A stretch of 64,000 nucleotides of DNA from an uncultured Gammaproteobacteria bacterium. Lineage in GTDB: Bacteria; Pseudomonadota; Gammaproteobacteria; GCA-002705445; GCA-002716945. Both the position numbers and the translations under genes were made by a program. The notes beneath the pieces are model-generated. The model did no database searches and was not told the DNA's origin. It worked only from the letters and a program-made list of their open reading frames with translations. The DNA is taken from the NCBI GenBank assembly GCA_902628335.1, contig CACOMO010000004.1:62001-126000 (forward strand), written 5' to 3'. Positions 42,677 through 50,990 of this stretch are shown here, piece by piece (position 1 is the first letter of the stretch; each line of letters starts with the position of its first letter).

Positions 42677-43309
42677 TCATATATAATATGTTATTTTTTT
42701 CATCACTCTAGAGAGCAAGTTCATCGATTCTTTAGCTGCATCAGGGATATCTTCCGAACCCATTTCTACAGCTGTTTTTTCATGCTTTGCTTCGTCCTCT
42801 TTTATATAACCCAACATTTCTCTGCTCCTAAGATCGGATGCTGGGAGTTTCTGGATTGAGTCATCTAGATGATGAGATACTTGTCTCTCTGTTTCCTTTA
42901 TGAAGCCTGCACCATACTTTGTTTGAACTAGCCCAGCGAATGCTCCGAGAGTGAATGATGACAAATACCACAATCCATTAAAAATACTCGCTTTAGCTCC
43001 TAGTTCATCCAATCTACCATGACATATTTTAAGATGCTCTCTTTCCTCCTGACACATCTTATAAAGTTGTTTTTTTGTATCAGTATCATTAGTGAATGCT
43101 GCTTGACCTCTGTATAAGCCTTGAGCACATACTTCTCCCATATGATTTACTCTCATTATCCTCTCGGATTGTATGTTATCTGATTTACTCAGGATTTCGT
43201 CATTTTGTGAAAATTCTTCAGATTTCTTTGATACAGTTTTATCATTGACCGTTTCTAGCCCATACTCAATTTCCCTTATAATACTGTCTAGTTTCGTAAA
43301 ATTTCTCAT
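42677..43309 (-). CDS. coq7: 3-demethoxyubiquinol 3-hydroxylase (Coq7 family)
   Basis: ERIMRVNHMGEVCAQGLYRGQA, CQEEREHLKICHGRLDELG, KEDEAKHEKTAVEMG di-iron motifs. Confidence 0.94.
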   Translation of the reverse strand: MRNFTKLDSIIREIEYGLETVNDKTVSKKSEEFSQNDEILSKSDNIQSERIMRVNHMGEVCAQGLYRGQAAFTNDTDTKKQLYKMCQEEREHLKICHGRLDELGAKASIFNGLWYLSSFTLGAFAGLVQTKYGAGFIKETERQVSHHLDDSIQKLPASDLRSREMLGYIKEDEAKHEKTAVEMGSEDIPDAAKESMNLLSRVMKKITYYI

Positions 43310-43404
43310 GTGATTATTACAACATTTAATGCTTGTTTTATAAATATATTTTATAAATTTCTTGTGTATAAACACTTATATGCGTAAAATCATGAATACT
43401 TAAA

Positions 43405-43824
43405 ATGAGCAAAGAAACAATAAATAGCAAAGAATGGTTTATTATAGATGCACAAGAGGCAGTTTTGGGCAGATTGGCATCTAAGGTCGCCTCAATACTC
43501 AAAGGTAAGCATAAACCGACATACCAGCCGCATCAGGATAATGGGGATTATATTGTCGTTATCAATGCGAAGAATGTAAATGTCACTGGGAATAAGCTTA
43601 ATGATAAAATCTATTACAAACATACTGGCTACATTGGTAACATGAAAAAAACTCCATTGTCTGTTGCTCTTGAGAAAGATGCCTCATTTGTTATAAAAAA
43701 TGCTGTCAAAGGCATGCTCCCCAAAAATCCACTTGGAAGAGAGATGATTAAAAAACTCAAAATCTACAATGATGCTGATCATAATCATCATGCTCAGAAA
43801 CCTATAAAACTAGAGGTTAAGTGA
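43405..43824 (+). CDS. rplM: 50S ribosomal protein L13
   Basis: WFIIDAQEAVLGRLASKVASILKGKHKPTYQPHQDNGD, GMLPKNPLGREM. Confidence 0.98.
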   Translation: MSKETINSKEWFIIDAQEAVLGRLASKVASILKGKHKPTYQPHQDNGDYIVVINAKNVNVTGNKLNDKIYYKHTGYIGNMKKTPLSVALEKDASFVIKNAVKGMLPKNPLGREMIKKLKIYNDADHNHHAQKPIKLEVK

Positions 43825-44210
43825 TGCATAAATCGTATGGCACAGGTCGGAGAAAAACATCAAGTGCTAGAGTCTATCTCCATGAAGGTACAGGTGTAAT
43901 CAGAATTAATTCTCGTGATCTTGATGATTTCATTAGTTCAAAAACTCTTAAATCATATCTAATTTCGCCACTTGAAAAGTCACAGCTCTTACAGAAAGTA
44001 GATCTTAATATTATAGTAAATGGAGGCGGGCAAAGTGGTCAAATTGGAGCAATAGTACATGGATTAACTCGTGCACTTATCAAATACCAAGGTGGTTTAC
44101 TCCCCGTGTTAAGAAGAGAGGGATTTGTTACTCGTGATGCTAGGAAAGTTGAGCGCAAGAAAGTAGGTTTGAGAAAAGCAAGGAAAGCTACACAATTTTC
44201 TAAACGATAA
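43821..44210 (+). CDS. rpsI: 30S ribosomal protein S9
   Basis: YGTGRRKTSSARVYL, NGGGQSGQIGAIVHGLTRAL, RDARKVERKKVGLRKARKATQFSKR. Confidence 0.98.
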   Translation: MMHKSYGTGRRKTSSARVYLHEGTGVIRINSRDLDDFISSKTLKSYLISPLEKSQLLQKVDLNIIVNGGGQSGQIGAIVHGLTRALIKYQGGLLPVLRREGFVTRDARKVERKKVGLRKARKATQFSKR

Positions 44211-44864
44211 TCAAATGTTTTTCACATTTATGCCATCAGAAATCAGTAGCACATCAGCAGGCTTTTGACTAAACAATCCATTCGTAACAACCCCAGGCAT
44301 ATTATTTAACTCTCTTTCTAGTACAATAGGTTCATTTATATCCATTCCGTGCACATCTAATATAATATTTTTGTTGTCGGTAATAAAATTCTCTCTTAAT
44401 ACAGGTCTTGCTCCTTTTTTGATCATTTCCAAAGCTATTTTGCTCTGAGCCATGGATATCACTTCTATTGGTAGTGGAAACTTACCTAATTTACTAACAA
44501 ATTTACTATCATCAATAATGCAAATAAACTTCTCCGAGCAAGATGCCACAATTTTTTCTCTCGTTAATGCACCACCTCCACCTTTGATGAGTTGCTTTTG
44601 CTTGTTAGCTTCATCTGCTCCATCAATATAGATGGGTATAGTCCCTACTTCTCTTAATTCAATCACTCGAAACCCATTCTGATCAAGAAGTTGTGATGTT
44701 TTATCGGAAGAGGATACACATGCATCTATCTTTGATCTTATCTTGTTTAAGTGGCTGATAAATATCTCTACAGTGCTACCAGATCCTATTCCAAGAACTT
44801 GCCCAGTGTCTATATAATCCAGAACTGCCTCTGCAACCATCTGTTTTTTATCGTTTTGATGCAT
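44211..44864 (-). CDS. rpiA: Ribose-5-phosphate isomerase A (start may be further upstream)
   Basis: GIGSGSTVEIFI, YIDGADEAN, LIKGGGGALTREKIVA, GVVTNGLF. Confidence 0.96.
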   Translation of the reverse strand: MHQNDKKQMVAEAVLDYIDTGQVLGIGSGSTVEIFISHLNKIRSKIDACVSSSDKTSQLLDQNGFRVIELREVGTIPIYIDGADEANKQKQLIKGGGGALTREKIVASCSEKFICIIDDSKFVSKLGKFPLPIEVISMAQSKIALEMIKKGARPVLRENFITDNKNIILDVHGMDINEPIVLERELNNMPGVVTNGLFSQKPADVLLISDGINVKNI

Positions 44865-44924
44865 GTAATTTGCTCTTATATGCGTTAGTATATTCCAATA
44901 TTGTACACTATAACCAGCTAACAT

Positions 44925-46451
44925 ATGTCTGAAAGGAAAATTAAATCAATAATCTCAAAGATCGATCAAACCTCAGTTTATGATGTTGCTATTAATACGC
45001 CTTTGAAGAAGGCTAAAATTTTATCAAAAAAACTTAATAATAAGATATTTATTAAACGCGAAGATTTACAACCTGTATTTTCTTTTAAACTTAGAGGTGC
45101 TTATTGCAAAATTAAGCAACTAACTAAATTAGGTAATTTACGTAAGATAATTACAGCCTCTGCCGGTAATCATGCCCAAGGTGTTGCTCTTTCTGCGTCA
45201 AAACTAGGAATTAAATCACTGATTGTAATGCCAACTACTACTCCTAAGATAAAGATTAATTCTGTCAAGAATCTTGGTGCAGAGGTTATCTTACATGGGG
45301 ATGCTTACGATGACGCATATGAATATGCAATTAGGAAATCAGAAAAAGAAGGCATTGAGTTCATTCATCCTTATGACGATATCGATGTCATTGCTGGACA
45401 AGGAACAATTGCTAGAGAATTGCTCCAGCAAAGTGATTCACAAATCGATTATATATTTATACCTGTCGGCGGCGGCGGTCTATTAGCTGGTATTGCAGCT
45501 TATTTCAAAAAAAATAGTCCGAAAACTAAAATTGTAACTGTGGAACCAGAGGATTCCAATTGTTTCCAACAGGCTTTTAGGGACAATAAGCGTACAAAAC
45601 TCAAATCAATAGGCATTTTTGCAGATGGTGTAGCTGTGAGGCAAATTGGCAAAATACCATTTGAGATTTCTCGAGATATTGTAGACTCTACGATACTTGT
45701 AAACACTGATGAGATATGCTCCGGCATCAAGGATCTTTATGATGAGACGAGAACTGTAGCTGAGCCCGCAGGAGCTCTCTCCATAGCTGGGATCAAGAAA
45801 TTTATCAAACTTAAGAAACTATCAAAAAAGAATATTGTAGGTATCTTTTGTGGCGCAAATATGAATTTTGATAGGTTACGTCATGTATCTGAGAGATCGG
45901 AGCTCGGTGAGTTGAATGAGATGTTAGTAGGGGTAACGATACCAGAAAAACCTGGTAGTTTTAAGAAGTTCTGTTTATTAATTGGTAAACGTTCTATTAC
46001 GGAGTTCAACTATAGATATTCTGATGCAAAAAAAGCACATGTTTTTGCAGGCATAAAGTTGTCAAATGGCATTAAGGAGAAGAATTCTGTACTTAAAAGA
46101 CTAAGAGAGAGTGATTACAAAGTAGTAGATTTCTCGGATAATGAGATGGCAAAACTTCATGTTAGATATATGGTTGGTGGAATCTCAAAATCTGACCATA
46201 CTGAGTACATATTTAGATTTGTCTTCCCAGAAAAGCCGGGTGAATTATATAATTTTCTGGATACTATCGGTAGTGAGTGGAATATTAGTCTTTTTCACTA
46301 TAGAAATCATGGTGCTGACTTTGGAAGAGTTCTTATTGGTTTTCAAGCCTCTGATTCTGATAAAAAACTACTCGTGAAACACTTAAATTCGCTTAATTAT
46401 GAGTTTTTTGAGGAAACCTATAACAAAGCTTATAATTTATTTTTAAGCTAA
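44925..46451 (+). CDS. ilvA: Threonine ammonia-lyase, biosynthetic
   Basis: KREDLQPVFSFKLRGAY, SAGNHAQGVALSA, PVGGGGLLAGIA; two C-terminal ACT-like regulatory domains. Confidence 0.97.
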   Translation: MSERKIKSIISKIDQTSVYDVAINTPLKKAKILSKKLNNKIFIKREDLQPVFSFKLRGAYCKIKQLTKLGNLRKIITASAGNHAQGVALSASKLGIKSLIVMPTTTPKIKINSVKNLGAEVILHGDAYDDAYEYAIRKSEKEGIEFIHPYDDIDVIAGQGTIARELLQQSDSQIDYIFIPVGGGGLLAGIAAYFKKNSPKTKIVTVEPEDSNCFQQAFRDNKRTKLKSIGIFADGVAVRQIGKIPFEISRDIVDSTILVNTDEICSGIKDLYDETRTVAEPAGALSIAGIKKFIKLKKLSKKNIVGIFCGANMNFDRLRHVSERSELGELNEMLVGVTIPEKPGSFKKFCLLIGKRSITEFNYRYSDAKKAHVFAGIKLSNGIKEKNSVLKRLRESDYKVVDFSDNEMAKLHVRYMVGGISKSDHTEYIFRFVFPEKPGELYNFLDTIGSEWNISLFHYRNHGADFGRVLIGFQASDSDKKLLVKHLNSLNYEFFEETYNKAYNLFLS

Positions 46452-46453
46452 AA

Positions 46454-46475
46454 AAAGGCCCTATATAGGGCCTTT
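46454..46475. terminator. Intrinsic terminator palindrome between convergent ilvA and H1-like gene
   Basis: aaaggccctatatagggccttt perfect palindrome; followed by a T-run when read on the minus strand. Confidence 0.85.
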
Positions 46476-46497
46476 CGTTAGTATTATATTATTGTTA

Positions 46498-46782
46498 TTA
46501 TCTACGTCTTTTTGTTTTACGTTTAGCTTTCTTTCTTGTAGCTTTCTTTTTCTTCTTAGCTACTTTCTTTTTAGCTTTACGTTTAGCTTTTTTCTTAGTA
46601 GTTTTTTTCTTAGCTACTTTCTTTTTAGCTTTACGTTTAGTTTTTTTCTTAGCTGCTTTCTTCTTAGCTGCTTTCCTACGAGTAGTTGTTACTTTTTTCT
46701 TAGCAACTTTTCTCTTCGTAGCTTTACGTTTAGTCACTTTTGTTTTACGTTTAGCAACTTTTGCTTTTTTTCTTGCTACCAT
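46498..46782 (-). CDS. Histone H1-like, extremely Lys/Arg/Ala-rich DNA-binding protein (94 aa)
   Basis: MVARKKAKVAKRKTKVTKRKATKRKVAKKK...TKRRR; composition restricted to K, R, A, V, T plus initiator M; GGAGG-like RBS upstream (ctcc on +). Confidence 0.85.
   Translation of the reverse strand: MVARKKAKVAKRKTKVTKRKATKRKVAKKKVTTTRRKAAKKKAAKKKTKRKAKKKVAKKKTTKKKAKRKAKKKVAKKKKKATRKKAKRKTKRRR
46554..46640. repeat. Two 33-nt identical direct repeats (46554-46586 and 46608-46640), 54-nt period, inside the H1-like gene
   Basis: tcttagctactttctttttagctttacgtttag occurs twice. Confidence 0.85.
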
Positions 46783-46960
46783 ACTGTTTTCCTCCGCAGT
46801 TTTGGTGGTTAATTTGAGTTTATTTAGTTAAATATAAAAAAACAAGTTTTTTTTTGTTGTTTTTATAAAAAAATGTTTTTTTTCTATATTTTTTTTGCAT
46901 AAGAGGGTATTTAGAAGAAAATATTTTCTATTTTTAACTTATTGAGTTGTTTTTCACAAC

Positions 46961-47416
46961 TCACCTTTCAAGTTTTAATATAAAATTCCAATCTTTTTTA
47001 TCAATTTTTGTGATAGAAAGTCTATTTCCTCTTTGAACAACTCTCATTTTAGATAATTCTTTATAACTTTTTAGCTCGGTTAATGTGATTACATTCTTGA
47101 GCTTTCTTTTATACTTAACATCTACCATTAACCAAGTTGGATTATCTTTTTTACTTTTAGGATCGTAGTACTTTGCTTTCCTATCAAATGCCGTATGATC
47201 TGGATATGCTTCAGAATTAATCTCCATAAGACCATAAATACCAGGAACATCACAATTAGAGTGATAAAAAAATGCTTGATCACCTTTTTTCATCTCATCT
47301 CTGATCATATTTCTAACTTGGTAGTTCCTTATGCCGTCCCATGGCTCGGTTTTGTCTCTTTTAAGATCATCAATACTATAATCATCAGGCTCGTTCTTCA
47401 TAAGCCAGTAATTCAT
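46961..47416 (-). CDS. EVE (PUA-like/YTH-related) domain protein
   Basis: MNYWLMKNEPDDYSIDDL, WDGIRNYQVRNMIRDEMKKGDQAFFYHSNC, PGIYGLMEI. Confidence 0.9.
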   Translation of the reverse strand: MNYWLMKNEPDDYSIDDLKRDKTEPWDGIRNYQVRNMIRDEMKKGDQAFFYHSNCDVPGIYGLMEINSEAYPDHTAFDRKAKYYDPKSKKDNPTWLMVDVKYKRKLKNVITLTELKSYKELSKMRVVQRGNRLSITKIDKKDWNFILKLER

Positions 47417-47703
47417 TATTTTAATTCCTCTAAATTTAGAGAGTTTTGTAATGACTCAATATCTTTCGACAGATTTTCATAATCTTTAAATTCATCTTCT
47501 CTTTTAAGAAAGTCACTGACGATATTTAATGCGGCTATTATAGCTATCTTTTCTCTGGGCAATGTAGGACTACTTTTTTTTAATTCACTCATCTTTATGT
47601 CCAAATACGCTGCTGATCTATTAAGAAGTTCTACTTCTAATTCACTACATTTAATCTTAAAGTCTTGGTCACTAATCGTGACAGTAATGAAATCATCTGT
47701 CAT
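47416..47703 (-). CDS. zapA: Cell division protein ZapA
   Basis: ITISDQDFKIKCSELEVELLNRSAAYLDIKM, ALNIVSDFL; typical position opposite ygfB-pepP. Confidence 0.85.
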   Translation of the reverse strand: MTDDFITVTISDQDFKIKCSELEVELLNRSAAYLDIKMSELKKSSPTLPREKIAIIAALNIVSDFLKREDEFKDYENLSKDIESLQNSLNLEELK

Positions 47704-47916
47704 TTATGTAACCTCACTATTTTTTATTCTTTCAAGTATAGAATTAACTTTATCTTTAATCGCTTCATTTTTTCTAATTAATTCAGCTTTTTGAGATACT
47801 AGGCTTGACTGTTGAACTTTGAGAAGATCATTCTCACGTTTTATTTTAACATATATCTCTTTAAGTTGATCGATTGACTCTCTAAGATCAGCAATTTGGT
47901 CATTAAGCTTGTTCAT
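47704..47916 (-). CDS. TIGR02449-like short coiled-coil protein adjacent to zapA
   Basis: 70-aa coiled coil LNDQIADLRESIDQLKEIYVKIKRENDLLKVQQSSLVSQKAELI; location next to zapA. Confidence 0.75.
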   Translation of the reverse strand: MNKLNDQIADLRESIDQLKEIYVKIKRENDLLKVQQSSLVSQKAELIRKNEAIKDKVNSILERIKNSEVT

Positions 47917-48003
47917 CGTATTTTTTTAAGTATTCTATCTTGCTATTATATTGATTATACATATATTTAGCTAAACAAAGACAACTATTATAATAATTTT
48001 ACT

Positions 48004-48516
48004 ATGAATTTTAATGAATTTATTAATAAGAATGATATTCCTTTTAATAATGACGAAGTGCAAGGATATCTTACAGGACTTATCGTGTGTGACATCGGAG
48101 AGAACTTTAAACGCGAATTTCTAAAATTCATAGGTAAAGATCTTTATGAATCACTTTCCGAGAGACAAACATTAGATATATCTATAGCTCAAACAATCAA
48201 AAGTCTAATCAACAATAGTGTGTCTTTATCTTTTGATGAGCATGAAAATCTACAAATTCAACTAGAGGGTATGGCACACTGGGTAACATATTTTATAATG
48301 GCAATAAATATTTCTGTAGATAAGAAATACATAAAAAACTCACTTCTTATTCAAGAATTATTATTTGATTTCCAAGAGATCAGCAAATCATATGATAATT
48401 ATTTTATTGATAATGAAGTGGATGATAGAGAACATTATGATACTATCAAGGAATATATCTTGAGTTCAATTTATTCTATTTACAATTTTGTCAGAGAGAA
48501 TGATGGTAAAAAGTAA
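48004..48516 (+). CDS. UPF0149 (YgfB/YecA) family protein
   Basis: EVQGYLTGLIVCD, LEGMAHWVTYFIMAI; upstream of pepP-ubiH-ubiI. Confidence 0.8.
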   Translation: MNFNEFINKNDIPFNNDEVQGYLTGLIVCDIGENFKREFLKFIGKDLYESLSERQTLDISIAQTIKSLINNSVSLSFDEHENLQIQLEGMAHWVTYFIMAINISVDKKYIKNSLLIQELLFDFQEISKSYDNYFIDNEVDDREHYDTIKEYILSSIYSIYNFVRENDGKK

Positions 48517-49816
48517 TATCTATAAGAAGAGAAGGTCTTTGATTTTCAAATCATTTGAAGATCAAGCGACTGCCATATTAGTTTCCGCAAATGAGCAATT
48601 GAGATCCAATGATGTTCCATACCCGTATCGACAGAATAACAACTTTTATTACGTTACGGGATTTGATGAACCTAATGCGATATTACTAGTTCATAAAACA
48701 GATAAAAATAAAATTATCGAACATTTTTTTATTAAAAAACCCAATGCATATGATGAGGTTTGGACAGGAAATCTGCCGTCGAAACAATATGTAAAAAAAA
48801 CCTATGATTTCACAAAAGTAGATTATGTTGATGACTTACAGAAATATCTAACTGAATATCTAGCTCGATCAAATGTTGTCTATCACTCTCTTGATAAAGA
48901 CTCTGATATTATTGAGAGTTTTGAAAAAAGTATAGAAGTAATTAAGAAAAAATATCGTTCAGGAGTAGTAGCCCCCACAAAAAATATTTGCATAGACTCT
49001 ATAATTCAAGATCATAGATTAATAAAAGATAAACACGAGATAACCGCAATTAAAAAATCTGCAACTGCTTCTTCTAAGGTACACTTGAGCTTAATGAGAA
49101 AATGTTCGTTATTTAAAAGCGAGAAAGACATTCAATTTTATTTATCACATCAATTTAATCTACGTGGTGGAGTAGAGGCTTATCCATCAATAGTAGCATC
49201 AGGCAAGAATGCTTGTATTTTGCATTATACAAAAAATAATTCTAAGTTGAATACTCGAGATTTACTGCTTGTTGACGCCGCATGTGAAATTGATAACTAT
49301 ACATCAGATATTACTAGAACAATACCCTTAAGTGGAAAATTTTCTCAACCACAAAAAGATATTTATAATATAGTTCTAGAAGCACAACTCAAAGCTATCA
49401 AAAAATGCATACCGGGTAACACACTTGCTGACGTTCATAACGAGGCTGTTAAGTGGATTACGAAAGGTCTAATTAAAATCAATCTTATTCAAGCTGATTT
49501 GAAAGACGCAATTCGCAATGACCTGTACAAAAAATTTTACATGCATGGAACTGGACATTGGCTAGGAATGGATGTTCATGACCCATGCAGATATAAAGAT
49601 GGAACAAAGCTTGTAAAACTCTCCCCTGGTATGATTTTCACCGTCGAACCTGGCATTTATATCAGGCCTGTTAAAGATGTACCTATTGAGTACCATAATA
49701 TAGGCATAAGAATTGAGGATGATGTTTTGATAACCAAAAAAGGTTTTGAGGTTTTAACTAGCTCTACTCCCAAAACAATTAAAGAGATAGAAACTACTAT
49801 GGCATCAGTAAAATGA
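48500..49816 (+). CDS. pepP: Xaa-Pro aminopeptidase II
   Basis: YPYRQNNNFYYVTGF, DAACEIDNYTSDITRTIP, MHGTGHWLGMDVHD, VEPGIYI metal-binding motifs. Confidence 0.95.
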   Translation: MMVKSNIYKKRRSLIFKSFEDQATAILVSANEQLRSNDVPYPYRQNNNFYYVTGFDEPNAILLVHKTDKNKIIEHFFIKKPNAYDEVWTGNLPSKQYVKKTYDFTKVDYVDDLQKYLTEYLARSNVVYHSLDKDSDIIESFEKSIEVIKKKYRSGVVAPTKNICIDSIIQDHRLIKDKHEITAIKKSATASSKVHLSLMRKCSLFKSEKDIQFYLSHQFNLRGGVEAYPSIVASGKNACILHYTKNNSKLNTRDLLLVDAACEIDNYTSDITRTIPLSGKFSQPQKDIYNIVLEAQLKAIKKCIPGNTLADVHNEAVKWITKGLIKINLIQADLKDAIRNDLYKKFYMHGTGHWLGMDVHDPCRYKDGTKLVKLSPGMIFTVEPGIYIRPVKDVPIEYHNIGIRIEDDVLITKKGFEVLTSSTPKTIKEIETTMASVK

Positions 49817-50982
49817 AAACCGAGAGTTACGATTTCACCATAAGTGGAGCTGGTCTCGTTGGGAGCATATTAGCTCTAGCATTGGACAAAATTGGTTATA
49901 GGGTATGCTTAATTGAGAAATCCAATTTAAAAAATAACGCGGATAAATTTGGCAATTTTTATCCTCTATCTTTGAACTATAGATCAAAAATTATTTTAGA
50001 TGATCTTGGCTTATGGGACATGATACACGAAATATCTTATCCAATAGATAAGCTCACAATACTTTACAGAAATAATCTATCAAAAATAAGATTCACTTCG
50101 AAAGAGTTTGATTTAGATAATTTAGGATACGTGGTAGATAGACTTAAATTACTAGAAATATATAAAAAGTCCTTAGATAAACAATTTACTGGTGTTTTAA
50201 AACTTAATACTGAGATTAGAAGTGTAGAGAGACACGATGATAACCTAACTTTGAAATTAAATTCTCAAGATTTAAACTCAAAATATCTAGTAGTTTCAGA
50301 TGGGATTGATTCCAATCTTAGTAAATTAGTTTCTCATAACGCTCAAAAAATCAATTACAATCAAATTTCGTTCATGATGAACTGCAAAGGGAGCTTCAAG
50401 GAAAACCATGCAATTCAGTTTTTTAACAAGTCAGGTATTTTCGCCTTTATACCTTATACCAACTCGTCTGCGAGTTTGATTCTTACGCTTAATAAAGGCC
50501 AGGAGAGTAAATATTTTATCGATAACGAGCCAATTTATAACCAAATTGCAGATACTTTTTCACAATATATTACCGATATCGAAGGTATAAAATCAGTGAC
50601 TAGTTATGATTTGTCAACACATCGAATGGATACAATCTACAGTGATAGGATAATGCTATTTGGTAATAGCTTACAACTAATCCATCCAGTTGGAGCGCAA
50701 GGTTATAATTTTAGTTTGAGATGTATTGAATATATGGTTGATCATTTTAGAGACTCAGATGAGATTAATCTTGATATCAATAGCTTTATCCAAACTGTAC
50801 GCAGAGATCGTACAAAGACGATATCAAATGTTGATATCGCTCTGAAGTTTTTAAATAATGACCATGTATTATCTTCTCTCATTTCAAAAGTTGCGTTTAA
50901 TTTGATTAAAAACAACTCTTCACTCAAGACGACTTTGTTAGAGAATGTTATTGGACTTAACAACTACGCTTTTAGGAAATAG
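49813..50982 (+). CDS. ubiH: UbiH/UbiI-family FAD-dependent ubiquinone hydroxylase
   Basis: FTISGAGLVGSILALALDKIGYRVCLIEK; FGNSLQLIHPVGAQGYNFSLR. Confidence 0.85.
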   Translation: MKTESYDFTISGAGLVGSILALALDKIGYRVCLIEKSNLKNNADKFGNFYPLSLNYRSKIILDDLGLWDMIHEISYPIDKLTILYRNNLSKIRFTSKEFDLDNLGYVVDRLKLLEIYKKSLDKQFTGVLKLNTEIRSVERHDDNLTLKLNSQDLNSKYLVVSDGIDSNLSKLVSHNAQKINYNQISFMMNCKGSFKENHAIQFFNKSGIFAFIPYTNSSASLILTLNKGQESKYFIDNEPIYNQIADTFSQYITDIEGIKSVTSYDLSTHRMDTIYSDRIMLFGNSLQLIHPVGAQGYNFSLRCIEYMVDHFRDSDEINLDINSFIQTVRRDRTKTISNVDIALKFLNNDHVLSSLISKVAFNLIKNNSSLKTTLLENVIGLNNYAFRK

Positions 50983-50990
50983 TTATCGAG

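Noticed and set aside
46492-46812. 106-aa + ORF, Ser/Phe/Leu-rich, could look like a membrane peptide
   Set aside because: It is the antisense of the Lys-rich H1-like gene; complementary codons (AAA/AAG to TTT/CTT) create a spurious hydrophobic frame. The RBS and terminator favour the minus-strand gene.
47917-48003. 6S RNA (ssrS), often found near zapA
   Set aside because: The intergenic gap is under 90 nt and EVE/zapA overlap; no room for a ~180-nt 6S RNA here.
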